Shown here in pieces: positions 54,784-64,000 of a stretch of 64,000 bases of DNA. Each line of letters opens with the position of its first letter. Position 1 is the stretch's first letter. The notes beneath the pieces are model-generated. The model was not told the DNA's origin. It searched no databases and saw only the letters and a program-made list of their open reading frames with translations. Origin of the DNA: Caulobacteraceae bacterium (GTDB lineage Bacteria > Pseudomonadota > Alphaproteobacteria > Caulobacterales > Caulobacteraceae); NCBI GenBank assembly GCA_031291645.1, contig JARLIQ010000034.1:1-64000 (forward strand), in the 5' to 3' direction. Made by a program: the position numbers and the translations under genes.

Positions 54784-56256
54784 ATGAAACGGCCCGATCC
54801 TCGCCGCGCGGCGGCTGCGCGCCCCACCCTTGCCCTCCTGGCCAGCGCCGCCCTCGCCGGCTGCGCGGTGGGACCGAACTTCACGCCCCCGGCCGCGCCG
54901 ACGCAGCAGTCCTATACGGTCCAGCCGGCGACGGCCCTGCCGTCAGCCGGGCCCGGCGAGCCGCAGCAGCAGATCGCCGAGGGCGCCGACGTCCAGGCCG
55001 ACTGGTGGACCCTGCTGGGCTCGCCCGAACTGGACCGGACCGTGGCCATGGCCCTGGCGAACAACCAGACCATCGCCGCGGCCCAGGCGAACCTGGCCGG
55101 CGCGGCCGACGAGGTCGCCATCGCGCGCGGCGGCCTCTATCCCCAGATCGACGCGACCGCGAACCTGGCCCGCAACCAGTACGGCGCCTCGTTCCTGGGG
55201 CCGCAGGCCTTCACCTTCCCGCGGTTCTCGGCCTATTCCGCCGGCGCGGCCATCAGTTACGACCCGGACGCCTTCGGCGGCGTGCATCGCTCGATCGAAC
55301 TCGCCTCGGCGAACGCGGCGGCCCAGGGCGAGGCGCTGAACGCGGCCCGCCTCAGCATAGCCGGCGACACCGTGATCGAGGCCCTGCAGATCGCCTCGAT
55401 CCGCGCCCAGATCGACGTGGTGCGGGAGGTCATCGCCTCGGACGAGAAGACGCTCGATCTGGTGAAGACCGCGCGCGCGTCCGGCGTCGCCTCGGACATG
55501 GACGTCACCACCGCCCAGAGCCAGCTCGACCATGACCGCACCCTACTGCCGCCCCTGCGCCAGGACCTGAACGCGGCGCAGGACGCCCTGCCCATCCTGG
55601 TCGGCCAGGCGCCGGCGGACTGGGCCGCCCCCGACTTCGCGCTCGACCGGCTGAGCCTGCCCCGGGACCTGCCGCTGAGCGTGCCCTCGGCCCTGGTGCG
55701 CCAGCGGCCGGACATCCGTGCGGCCGAGGCGCGGCTGCATGCGGCCAGCGCCGCCGTCGGGGTTGCGACCGCCGACCTCTATCCCCGATTCACCCTCTCT
55801 GGGACCATCGCCGAACAGGGCCTGCTGACCGGCCCGGCCGGCGCGGCCTGGAGTCTGGTCGGCGGACTGACCGCCCCCGTCTTCCACGGCGGGGCGCTCA
55901 AGGCCGGCAAGCGCGCCGCCGAGGACGACTACCGGGCGGCCTACGCCCAGTACCGGCAGACGGTGCTGCTCTCGTTCCAGCAGGTGGCCGACAGCCTGCA
56001 CGCCCTGTCCAACAGCGCAGACGCGGTGCAGACCCAGGCGCAGGCCTTGGCCTCGGCCGACGCGGCGTTGCGGCTGACCCGGCTGGGCTACGGCGCCGGC
56101 AACGCAGGCATCATCCAGGTGCTCGACGCCCAGCGCCTGCGCCAACTGGCGGAACTGGGCCTGGTCCAGGCCCGCACCCAGCGCTATCTGGCGACGGTGC
56201 GCCTATACCTCGCCCTCGGCGGCGGCGCGGGCTGGCGCACGATCCTAGTCAGGTAA
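54784..56256 (+). CDS. efflux transporter outer membrane lipoprotein, NodT family
   Basis: Lipobox LASAALAGCAVGPNFTPP; OEP repeats. Confidence 0.93.
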   Translation: MKRPDPRRAAAARPTLALLASAALAGCAVGPNFTPPAAPTQQSYTVQPATALPSAGPGEPQQQIAEGADVQADWWTLLGSPELDRTVAMALANNQTIAAAQANLAGAADEVAIARGGLYPQIDATANLARNQYGASFLGPQAFTFPRFSAYSAGAAISYDPDAFGGVHRSIELASANAAAQGEALNAARLSIAGDTVIEALQIASIRAQIDVVREVIASDEKTLDLVKTARASGVASDMDVTTAQSQLDHDRTLLPPLRQDLNAAQDALPILVGQAPADWAAPDFALDRLSLPRDLPLSVPSALVRQRPDIRAAEARLHAASAAVGVATADLYPRFTLSGTIAEQGLLTGPAGAAWSLVGGLTAPVFHGGALKAGKRAAEDDYRAAYAQYRQTVLLSFQQVADSLHALSNSADAVQTQAQALASADAALRLTRLGYGAGNAGIIQVLDAQRLRQLAELGLVQARTQRYLATVRLYLALGGGAGWRTILVR

Positions 56257-56355
56257 GGACGTTCCGGGGAGCCGCGTATCGAGCGAAGCCCCGCTCGCGG
56301 CGAGCGCCTGATCCAGAACCGGCCCGTCCGATTGTTCCGCGTACATGAGGTAGTG

Positions 56356-57630
56356 ATGAAATACGATCCCGACGCCTATCCGATGGGTCAGGACGGCGCC
56401 TGGAGCGCGGCGGCGCTCGCGGTGGCGGAAAGCGACGGCGAGCTTGAGCCCTCGGTCGTGGCGGCGCCCCACGGCGCGGCGCTGGCCGAGATCTCGCTGG
56501 CGGTCGGCGGCCTGGCGCTGGGCACCGGCGAGTTCGCCTCCATGGGCCTGCTGCCGAATGTGGCGCACAGCGTGGGGGTCTCGATCCCGAGCGCCGGACA
56601 CATGATCAGCGCCTATGCGCTCGGCGTGGTGGTCGGCGCGCCCCTGATCACCGTCGCCATGGCCAGGGCGCCGCGCCGGGCCATGCTGATCGGCCTGATG
56701 GTCGTCTTCGCCCTGGGCAACATGGCGAGCGCCGCCGCCCCGACCTTCATGCCGCTGATCCTGGCCCGCTTCCTGACCGGCCTGCCGCACGGGGCCTATT
56801 TCGGCATCGCCTCGCTGGTCGCCGCCAGCCTGGTGGCGCCCGGCAAGCGGGCCCAGGCGGTCGGCCGGGTGATGGTCGGCCTCAGCGTCGCCAACGTCAT
56901 CGGCGTGCCGCTCGCCACCTGGTTCGGCCAGGCCCTGGGCTGGCGGGCGGCCTTCCTGGCCGTGGCGGCCCTGGGGCTCCTGACCGCCGCCCTGGTCACG
57001 ATGTTCGTGCCGGTCATCGCAAGCCACAGCGAGGCCTCGCCCGCACGCGAGTTGCGCGGGTTCACCCGGCTGCAGGTCTGGCTGACCCTGGCCATCGCCG
57101 CCGTCGGCTTCGGCGGCATGTTCGCCGTCTACAGCTACATCACCCCGATCCTGACCCGCGTCAGCGGCGTGCCTATGCACCAGGTTCCGCTGTTCCTGTC
57201 GGTCATGGGGCTTGGGATGATCGCCGGCAGCCTGGCCGGCGGCTGGTGCGCCGACCGCTCGATCCTGGGCACGGTCTTCGGCGCCCTGATCTGGAACGCG
57301 GTCATGCTCGGCCTGATCACCGTCTCGGCCGCCCACCCCTGGACGGCGGCGGTCAACCTGTTCCTGATCGGCGGCGGCATCGCCGTCGTGCCCGCCCTGC
57401 AGACCCGGCTGATGGACACCGCGGCCGAAGCCCAGACCCTGGCGGCGGCGATGAACCACTCGGCGTTCAACATGGCCAACGCCCTGGGCGCCTGGCTGGG
57501 CGGGGTGGTCATCGCCGCCGGCCTCGGCTGGACCTCGACCGGCTGGGTCGGGGCGGCGCTGGCGCTCGCGGCCCTGCCGATCCTCGGCCTCTCGGCGTTC
57601 TTGGACAGGAAAGCCCAAATCTTCGTCTGA
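56356..57630 (+). CDS. MFS transporter (AraJ/arabinose-efflux-like, DHA1)
   Basis: LALGTGEFASMGLLPNVAHSVGVSIPSAGHMISAYALGVVVGAPLI is the DHA1 AraJ-type hallmark. Confidence 0.93.
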   Translation: MKYDPDAYPMGQDGAWSAAALAVAESDGELEPSVVAAPHGAALAEISLAVGGLALGTGEFASMGLLPNVAHSVGVSIPSAGHMISAYALGVVVGAPLITVAMARAPRRAMLIGLMVVFALGNMASAAAPTFMPLILARFLTGLPHGAYFGIASLVAASLVAPGKRAQAVGRVMVGLSVANVIGVPLATWFGQALGWRAAFLAVAALGLLTAALVTMFVPVIASHSEASPARELRGFTRLQVWLTLAIAAVGFGGMFAVYSYITPILTRVSGVPMHQVPLFLSVMGLGMIAGSLAGGWCADRSILGTVFGALIWNAVMLGLITVSAAHPWTAAVNLFLIGGGIAVVPALQTRLMDTAAEAQTLAAAMNHSAFNMANALGAWLGGVVIAAGLGWTSTGWVGAALALAALPILGLSAFLDRKAQIFV

Positions 57631-57716
57631 GCGCACGTTCACGGCTGGATCGCCGACGGCGTGCGGCCTATCCGAGACGAAATCCTCCCCCAGTTCGCGT
57701 CAGAAGGAACTCGACC

Positions 57717-58778
57717 ATGGAATACCGGCTGCTCGGCCGCTCGGGCCTCAAGGTTTCCGTCCTCACCATGGGGACGATGACGTTCGGCGGCAAAGGCGCC
57801 TTCGCCAAGGTCGGCGACGTCGAGCTGGACGACGCCCGGCGGCAGATCGACATGTGCCTCGACGCCGGGGTCAACCTGATCGACACCGCCGACATCTACT
57901 CCGCCGGCCTCTCCGAGGCGATCATCGGCCAGGCCCTCGCCGGCGCGCGCAAGAACGGCGTCCTGATCGCCAGCAAGGCGCGCTTTGCGATGGGCGCCGG
58001 CCCGAACGACAGGGGCCTGTCGCGCCACCACCTGGTCCAGGCCTGCGAGGCCAGCCTGAAGCGGCTGCGCACCGACGTCATCGACCTCTACCAGGTGCAC
58101 GAGTGGGATGGTCAGACCCCGCTGGAGGAGACGCTGGAGGCGCTCGACACCCTGCAGAAGCAGGGCAAGATCCGCTACGTCGGCTGCTCGAACTATTCCG
58201 GCTGGCACCTGATGAAGGCTCTGGGGATCAGCGAGCGCGAGCGGCGCGAACGTTTCGTCAGCCAGCAGATCCACTACACGCTCGAAGCCCGCGAGGCCGA
58301 ATACGAGCTGGTCCCGATCTCGATCGACCAGGGCGTCGGCATCCTGGTCTGGAGCCCGCTGGCCGGCGGCCTGCTCTCCGGCAAGCACCGCCGCAACGCC
58401 GAGGCGCCCCAGGGCACGCGCCAACTGGCCGGCTGGGGCGAGCCGCCGATCCGCGACGAGGAACGGCTGTGGCGGATCATCGACGTGCTGGTCGCCATCG
58501 CGGACGCCCGCGGCGTTTCTGGCGCCCAGGTCGCGCTGGCCTGGCTGCTCGGCCGGCCGGGCGTGACCTCGGTGGTGATCGGCGGCCGCACCGAGGCCCA
58601 GTTCGCCGACAACCTCGCCGCCGCCGACCTCAAGCTGACCGACGACGAACGCGCCCGGCTGGACGCGGTCAGCGCCCCGCCGCTGCTCTATCCCTACTGG
58701 CACCAGGTGCGCACGGCGGGCGAGCGCCTGGGCGCGGCCGACCTGACGCTGCTGGCGCCGCACCTCGCCGCGGACTGA
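57717..58778 (+). CDS. aldo/keto reductase
   Basis: MEYRLLGRSGLKVSVLTMGTMTFGG; GVNLIDTADIYSAGLSEAIIGQAL; IRYVGCSNYSGW. Confidence 0.96.
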   Translation: MEYRLLGRSGLKVSVLTMGTMTFGGKGAFAKVGDVELDDARRQIDMCLDAGVNLIDTADIYSAGLSEAIIGQALAGARKNGVLIASKARFAMGAGPNDRGLSRHHLVQACEASLKRLRTDVIDLYQVHEWDGQTPLEETLEALDTLQKQGKIRYVGCSNYSGWHLMKALGISERERRERFVSQQIHYTLEAREAEYELVPISIDQGVGILVWSPLAGGLLSGKHRRNAEAPQGTRQLAGWGEPPIRDEERLWRIIDVLVAIADARGVSGAQVALAWLLGRPGVTSVVIGGRTEAQFADNLAAADLKLTDDERARLDAVSAPPLLYPYWHQVRTAGERLGAADLTLLAPHLAAD

Positions 58779-58800
58779 GCCGCGGAGAGGCCCCGGGCGG

Positions 58801-59001
58801 TCAGGCCGCGGCCTGCCGCTCGGGGATGATGCCCGCCGCGACCATCACCTTCAGGCCCATCTCGGCCGCCCGGCCCACAGCGGCGGGCGCGGGGGCCGTG
58901 GCGTTGGCCAGCATGGGCTGGGCCTGGACGGCGAAGCGCATCTGGGAGAAGCGGCGGTTGGAGAACCGCACGAACCGGCCCGCCAGCATCCTCCTCGCCA
59001 T
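58801..59001 (-). CDS. hypothetical protein (66 aa)
   Basis: ORF alone between convergent and divergent genes: MARRMLAGRFVRFSNRRFSQMRFAVQAQPMLANATAPAP...; no recognised family. Confidence 0.3.
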   Translation of the reverse strand: MARRMLAGRFVRFSNRRFSQMRFAVQAQPMLANATAPAPAAVGRAAEMGLKVMVAAGIIPERQAAA

Positions 59002-59179
59002 GCCCTATTTGGCTCCCGACAGGGGACGCCGACAGCCGCCGCCCTGACCTCGCGACGTCCGGCAAACCCAAGACCTGCTCGGGTTTTACGCTTCCCGCAA
59101 ATCCTCCGACCACGGCGTTCAGGAAGCGGTGGCGGACCGACGAGGCAGCGCCTATGCACGGGGTCGTGCGGGATCAGGT

Positions 59180-60649
59180 ATGAATCGTTCGTTGGACTTG
59201 AACCGGGGACTTCTCGCGGTCGAAGGCCCCAATCTGCAATCGGGCTTGCGCCGCGCCATCATCGCCGCCATCGCCGCGCGCCGGCTGCAGCCCGGCCAGC
59301 AGATGCCGCCTTCCCGGGTCCTCGCCGCCCAGCTCGGCATCGCCCGCAACACCGTCACCGCCGTCTATGAAGACCTGGCGACGCGCGGCTTCCTGGTCTC
59401 GATCACCCGACGCGGCTTCTTCGTCACCGGCCAGGTGGCGGACGCGGCCGACGACGAGGCCGCGGCGGGCGAGGATGCGCACGCCGGCGCGCCCGACTGG
59501 CCCCGGCGCATGGCCGTGCGCGTCTCCGAATGGCGGCACATCACCAAGCCGGCCGACTGGCAGTCCTATCGCTTCCCCTTCATCTACGGCCAGGTCGATC
59601 CGGAGTTCTTCCCGCTGGCGGCCTGGCGCTCGGCTTCGCGCGACGCCCTGGGGCGCGCCGCCGTCAACTGGTGGGCCGCCGACAACACCGACGAGGACGA
59701 TCCGCTGCTGATCGAGCAGATCCGCCGCCAGATCCTTCCCCGGCGGGGAATCCTGGCGCGGCCGAACGAGGTCCTGATCACCCTCGGCTCCCAGGAGGGC
59801 CTCTACCTGCTCTCCCGCCTGCTGGTGCGGGCCGGCGACGTCGTTGGCATCGAGAACCCCGGCTATACCGACGCGCGCCACATCTTCAGCCTCAGCGCCG
59901 GCGAGGTCCGCGACCTGCCCGTCGACGGCGATGGGGTGCGCACGGGCCCGGACTTCGAGGGCGTCAGCCTGGCGGTGGTCACGCCCAGCCGCCATTGTCC
60001 GACCGGCGTTCCCCTCTCGGCCGAGCGGCGCGCCTGGCTGCTGGACTGGGCCTCGCGCTCGGACGGCCTTCTGATCGAGGACGACTACGAGGGCGAGATG
60101 GTCGCCGCCAACAGCCTGACCGCCCTCAAGGCCAGCGACAGCGCCGGACGGGTCATCTACCTCGGCACCTTCTCCAAGATCATCGCGCCGGGCATGCGGC
60201 TGGGCTACATGGTCGGCCCCGCGCCGCTGATCGCCGAGGCCCGGGCGCTCCGCCGGCTGATGCACCGCAGCCCGCCGCTGAACAACCAGCGGCTGACGGC
60301 CCTCTTCATGGTCGAAGGCTACTACCAGGGGCTGGTGCGCCAGTTGCGCAGCGAGCTGCTGCGCCGGCACGAGCGGGCTTCGGCCTGCCTGGCCCAGCGC
60401 CTGCCGGGCCTTGAGACCAGCGGCGGACATGGCGGGTCCTCGATCTGGGTGCGCTGCCCGGCCGGCGTGAACGGCGAGGCCCTGGCTGCGGGCGCCCGCG
60501 CGCGGGGGGTGCTGTTCGAGAACGGCGGTCCCTTCTTCTCGACGCCGCCCGAAGACCTGCACATCCGCCTGGGCCTCTCGGCCATCGCCGCCGAGCGGAT
60601 CGGTCCGGGCGTCGAGGCCCTGGCGGACGCCCTGGACGAAGCGCTCTAA
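59180..60649 (+). CDS. MocR-type PLP-dependent aminotransferase/GntR regulator
   Basis: GntR wHTH QQMPPSRVLAAQLGIARNTVTAVYEDLATRGFL; aminotransferase LIEDDYEGEM...YLGTFSKIIAPGMRLGYMV. Confidence 0.95.
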   Translation: MNRSLDLNRGLLAVEGPNLQSGLRRAIIAAIAARRLQPGQQMPPSRVLAAQLGIARNTVTAVYEDLATRGFLVSITRRGFFVTGQVADAADDEAAAGEDAHAGAPDWPRRMAVRVSEWRHITKPADWQSYRFPFIYGQVDPEFFPLAAWRSASRDALGRAAVNWWAADNTDEDDPLLIEQIRRQILPRRGILARPNEVLITLGSQEGLYLLSRLLVRAGDVVGIENPGYTDARHIFSLSAGEVRDLPVDGDGVRTGPDFEGVSLAVVTPSRHCPTGVPLSAERRAWLLDWASRSDGLLIEDDYEGEMVAANSLTALKASDSAGRVIYLGTFSKIIAPGMRLGYMVGPAPLIAEARALRRLMHRSPPLNNQRLTALFMVEGYYQGLVRQLRSELLRRHERASACLAQRLPGLETSGGHGGSSIWVRCPAGVNGEALAAGARARGVLFENGGPFFSTPPEDLHIRLGLSAIAAERIGPGVEALADALDEAL

Positions 60650-60719
60650 GGTCTCTGGCGCCACCGGTCCGCCCGGGCTGGCCCTTACCGCATCGCCGGG
60701 AAGCGGAAATGGTGCGGCC

Positions 60720-61478
60720 ATGTCGGCCAAGCTCCAGATCGCTTCCATGGCCCCCCTGCTGGCGGGCGTGTTCGCCGGCGGCCTGCTGCAGGGCTTCACC
60801 GGCTTCGGGTTCGCGCTCGCCGCGGTGCCGCTGATCAGCCTGTTCCTGCCGCCGACCCAGGTCCTGCCCTACGTCATGGCGCTGCAGGCGGCGCTTGGGC
60901 TGGCCAGCCTTCCAGGCGCCTGGTCCCGGTGCCACTGGAGGCTGCTGGGCTGGCTGACCCTCGGCGTCGCGGCTGGAACGCCCGTCGGCCTCTGGGCCAT
61001 CGCGGCCCTGTCTCCCGCGGCCGGGCGGCTGGGGGTGGGCCTGGCGGTGCTGACCGCCTTTGCGGTGCTCGCCACCGGCGCGCGCATTCCCATGCGCCGC
61101 TCACGCCTCGCCGCCACCGGCGCGGGCGTCGCCGCCGGGGTGATGAACGGCCTGGCCGGCATGTCCGGCCCGCCCGCCGTCGCCCTGGTCGTGGCCGCCG
61201 AAATGAAGGCCGAAGAGGCGCGCGCGACCCTGATGGTCTTCGTCTTCGGCGCGGCCCTGGCGGCGCTGGCGCCCATGGGCCTGGCCGGCGAGCTCAGTCC
61301 CCGCATGGCCATGCCGCTGCTGGCGGCCCTGCCCGCCCTCGGGGTCAGCTGGCTGCTCGGCTCGGCCCTGTTCCGGCGCACCAGCGAGGCCCGCCACCGC
61401 CAGGTCGCCCTCGGCGTACTGGGCCTGCTGGCGCTGGCGACGATCGTCCGCGCCGCGATCGAACTGCTCGGCCGCTAG
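60720..61478 (+). CDS. sulfite exporter TauE/SafE family protein
   Basis: FAGGLLQGFTGFGFALAAVPLI ... GVAAGVMNGLAGMSGPPAVALVVA. Confidence 0.94.
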   Translation: MSAKLQIASMAPLLAGVFAGGLLQGFTGFGFALAAVPLISLFLPPTQVLPYVMALQAALGLASLPGAWSRCHWRLLGWLTLGVAAGTPVGLWAIAALSPAAGRLGVGLAVLTAFAVLATGARIPMRRSRLAATGAGVAAGVMNGLAGMSGPPAVALVVAAEMKAEEARATLMVFVFGAALAALAPMGLAGELSPRMAMPLLAALPALGVSWLLGSALFRRTSEARHRQVALGVLGLLALATIVRAAIELLGR

Positions 61479-61485
61479 GTCAACC

Positions 61486-62232
61486 CTAACCGCGGACGAC
61501 CGCCAGCGGCCCGGCGGCCTGGCAGGTCGGCATCAGCTCGAGCGTGTTGACGTTGACGTGGGCCGGCAGGCTGGTGACCCAGAACACGCTCTCGGCGATG
61601 TCCTCGGCCGTGAGCGGCTGGGCCCCGGCGTAGACGCCGGCCGCCTTGTCGGCGTCGCCGTGGAAGCGGACGGTCGAGAACTCGGTCCCGCCGCACAGGC
61701 CTGGCTCGATGTCGGTCACCCGCACCCCGCGCCCGACCAGATCGGCCCGCAGGTTGAGCGAGAACTGGCGCACGAAGGCTTTGGAGCCGCCGTAGACGTT
61801 GCCGCCCGGATACGGATAGCTGGCCGCGACCGAGCCCATGTTGACCACATGGCCCCGACCGCGCTCGACCATGCCCGGCAGAAGGGCGCGGGTGATGTAG
61901 ACCAGTCCCTTCACATTGGTGTCGATCATCTGGTCCCAGTCGTCCAGCGAGGCGCGGTCGGCCGGCTCCAGGCCGAGCGCCAGGCCGGCGTTGTTGACCA
62001 GAACCTCGACCGCCGCGAACGGTTCGGGCAGGCCGGCGATGGCCGCGCCCACCGCCGCCCGGTCGCGCACGTCCAGGGTCAGGGGCAGGAGGTTTTCGCC
62101 GAGTTCGGCCTTGAGTTCGGCCAGGCGTTCCGCGCGGCGGCCGGTCGCGACGACCTTGGCGCCGGCGCGCACGTAGCGGTGGGCGATAGCCCAGCCGAAG
62201 CCGGACGTCGCGCCGGTGACGAGTACGATCAA
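61486..62232 (-). CDS. SDR family NAD(P)-dependent oxidoreductase (YdfG-like)
   Basis: VTGATSGFGWAIAHRYV; VLVNNAGLALG; YPYPGGNVYGGSKAFV. Confidence 0.94.
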   Translation of the reverse strand: MIVLVTGATSGFGWAIAHRYVRAGAKVVATGRRAERLAELKAELGENLLPLTLDVRDRAAVGAAIAGLPEPFAAVEVLVNNAGLALGLEPADRASLDDWDQMIDTNVKGLVYITRALLPGMVERGRGHVVNMGSVAASYPYPGGNVYGGSKAFVRQFSLNLRADLVGRGVRVTDIEPGLCGGTEFSTVRFHGDADKAAGVYAGAQPLTAEDIAESVFWVTSLPAHVNVNTLELMPTCQAAGPLAVVRG

Positions 62233-62254
62233 GACACTGCTCTCCGAGAAGGAC

Positions 62255-63631
62255 CTACGCCGCGAGGCGATTGGAGATCCGGCCCATGGCGGTGTCGAGG
62301 CCCTTGTGGAAGCGGGCGGCCATCTCGACGATCTCGGCCTGGTCGATGATCAGCGGCGGGGTGAAGGCGATGCGGTCGCCGATCGCCCGTACGATCAGTC
62401 CGTGCTCCAGGCAGGCGCGCTCGACCTCGGGTCCGGCCTTCACCGCGTCCGGATAGGGCGCCTTGGTCGCCCTGTCCTGCACCAGTTCGACACCGGCGAT
62501 CAGGCCAACGCCGCGCACGTCGCCGACCAGCGGATGCTCGCGCAGCTTTTCCAGCTCGCCCAGGAAGATGAGGCTCATCGCCCGTACGTGGCCGAGGATG
62601 TCGCGCTCCTCGTAGATCTTCAGCACCTCCAGGGCGACCGCGCAGGGCACCGGGTGGCCGCCATAGGTATAGCCGTGGCCGAAGCTGCCGTTGCGCTTGC
62701 TGCCCTCGATCAGACTTTCGAAGATCGGCTCGCTGATCAGCAGGGCCGAAATCGGCTGGTAGGCGGCCGACAGCTGCTTGGCGCAGCTCAGCATGTCCGG
62801 CGCGATGCCGTAGGTCTCGCTGCCCCACAGGTTTCCGGTACGGCCGAAGCCGCAGATCACCTCGTCGACGCAGAGCAGGATGTCGTGGCGCTTGAGGATC
62901 GGCTGAATCGCCTCGAAATAGCCGCGCGGGGGGGTGATGGCGCCGCCGCCGCCCTGTACGGGCTCGACGAACATGGCGGCGATGGTGTCGGGTCCCTCGG
63001 CGAGGATCAGGGCCTCCAGCCGCTCCGCCATGCGGGCGGAGAACTGCTCCTCACTCTCGCCCTGCTCGCCGAAGCGGTAATAGTTCGGGTTGTCGGCGTG
63101 GATGAATCCCGGCAGCGGCAGGTTGAAGCCGGCGTACATGTGCGGCTGGCCGGATAGGCTGGCCGCCGCGACGGTGTTGCCGTGATAGCCGCGCACGCGG
63201 CCGATGATCTTCCGCTTCTCCGGCTTGCCGCGCATGACGTTGTAGTGCCAGGCGAGCTTGATCGCCGCGTCGTTGGCTTCCGAGCCGCTGCACTGGAACA
63301 GGACGCGGGCCATCGGGGCTGGCGCGATCGACAGCAGCTTGGCCGCCAGCTCCACGGCCGGACCGTGCCCCTTGCTGAAGAAGGTGTGGTAGAACGGCAG
63401 CTTCAGCATCTGGTCGTAGGCGGCCTTGGCCAGCCGATGTTCGCTGAAGCCCAGGCTGGCCGACCACAGGCCGGCCATCGCCTCGATGTATTCGCGGCCC
63501 TCGACGTCCCAGACCCTCACGCCCTCGCCCCGCTCCATCAGAACGGCGCCGTTCTGCTGGTGGTCGTAGAGGTTGGTCTGCTGGTGCACCAACGAATGGG
63601 CGTCCAGTTCGTGAAGCTGCGAACGATTCAA
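62255..63631 (-). CDS. class III (omega) aminotransferase
   Basis: FQCSGSEANDAAIKLAWHYN; RVRGYHGNT; LLCVDEVICGFGRTGNLWG; SFGHGYTYGGHPVPCAVALEVL. Confidence 0.96.
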   Translation of the reverse strand: MNRSQLHELDAHSLVHQQTNLYDHQQNGAVLMERGEGVRVWDVEGREYIEAMAGLWSASLGFSEHRLAKAAYDQMLKLPFYHTFFSKGHGPAVELAAKLLSIAPAPMARVLFQCSGSEANDAAIKLAWHYNVMRGKPEKRKIIGRVRGYHGNTVAAASLSGQPHMYAGFNLPLPGFIHADNPNYYRFGEQGESEEQFSARMAERLEALILAEGPDTIAAMFVEPVQGGGGAITPPRGYFEAIQPILKRHDILLCVDEVICGFGRTGNLWGSETYGIAPDMLSCAKQLSAAYQPISALLISEPIFESLIEGSKRNGSFGHGYTYGGHPVPCAVALEVLKIYEERDILGHVRAMSLIFLGELEKLREHPLVGDVRGVGLIAGVELVQDRATKAPYPDAVKAGPEVERACLEHGLIVRAIGDRIAFTPPLIIDQAEIVEMAARFHKGLDTAMGRISNRLAA

Positions 63632-63730
63632 CTCAAGCTCTCCTGTCCCGCGAATGACGCCGCGAGGCGCGTCTGATCGACGGCGAAGCCCGGCCGGCCG
63701 TCGGGCGCCGGCCGGGCCGCTGTCCTAGTC

Positions 63731-64000
63731 CTAGTAGTGAACCTTCAGCGTGACGCCGTAGGTGAGCGGCGGCCCGTACATGACCGCCGGGTTGGCCAGG
63801 ACCGCAGTCCGGTTGGCGAAGACGATGTAGCGCTTGTCGGCGAGGTTCTTGCCCCAGAGCGAGACCTCCCAGCGGCCGTTGACCGAGGTCACGCCGATCC
63901 GCGCGTCGAACAGATCGTAGCCGGGGATGGCGTAATACTTGCCGTAGACCGGATTGACAACCTTGGGGTCGAAGTTCTCGCTCGACTGGACGCTGTAGCC
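63731..64000 (-). CDS. TonB-dependent receptor, C-terminal end only (runs off window)
   Basis: Own translation of the minus strand: GYSVQSSENFDPKVVNPVYGKYYAIPGYDLFDARIGVTSVNGRWEVSLWGKNLADKRYIVFANRTAVLANPAVMYGPPLTYGVTLKVHY*; barrel-terminal pattern with final aromatic residue. Absent from the ORF track. Confidence 0.85.
   Translation of the reverse strand, partial: GYSVQSSENFDPKVVNPVYGKYYAIPGYDLFDARIGVTSVNGRWEVSLWGKNLADKRYIVFANRTAVLANPAVMYGPPLTYGVTLKVHY

Noticed and set aside
59039-59110. AACCC...GGGTT hairpin with short T run as a terminator
   Set aside because: Only a 5-bp stem with a long loop and short T run; too weak to call.
1-64000. Prophage, IS element, toxin-antitoxin or anti-phage defence island
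   Set aside because: No integrase, transposase, terminal repeats, restriction/nuclease or phage structural motifs recognised in the translations.
1-64000. tRNA/rRNA genes
   Set aside because: No recognisable tRNA T-arm (GGTTCRANTCC) with cloverleaf context or rRNA segments noticed by eye; a tRNAscan/Infernal run would be needed to exclude small RNAs.

Overview
This is a GC-rich, densely coding chromosomal window. The style (many TonB-dependent receptors, TPR-glycosyltransferases, LacI/TetR/MocR regulators) suggests an alphaproteobacterium of the Caulobacter/Phenylobacterium type; that assignment is inference only. I saw no rRNA, tRNA, CRISPR array, phage or IS element. Main blocks: (1) a cNMP-binding/thioredoxin-reductase-like fusion protein; (2) a MacAB-type ABC efflux cluster with a divergent TolC; (3) two tandem TPR-glycosyltransferase paralogues, the larger carrying a 408-bp (4-TPR) super-repeat; (4) a small exported 4-Cys protein, an ECF sigma factor without an anti-sigma gene and a TonB receptor, followed by a TetR regulator with a perfect 16-bp palindrome; (5) a glycan-utilisation locus (LacI regulator, coupled 49-aa small ORF, LamG-GH2, TonB receptor, GH3, two MFS transporters, GH18-like protein) tied together by repeated palindromic operators of the form TGACAGCGCTGTCA; (6) a DEAD-box helicase and assorted metabolic genes; (7) a catalase-like/cytochrome b561 operon and a rubrerythrin-VIT protein; (8) two back-to-back tripartite efflux operons; (9) a MocR regulator, TauE/SafE protein, SDR, class III aminotransferase and the end of another TonB receptor running off the window. 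No completely novel defence-like system is evident. The best leads are the LacI operator regulon with its coupled small ORF, the TPR-GT super-repeat pair, and the TonB receptor/ECF sigma/exported protein cluster.
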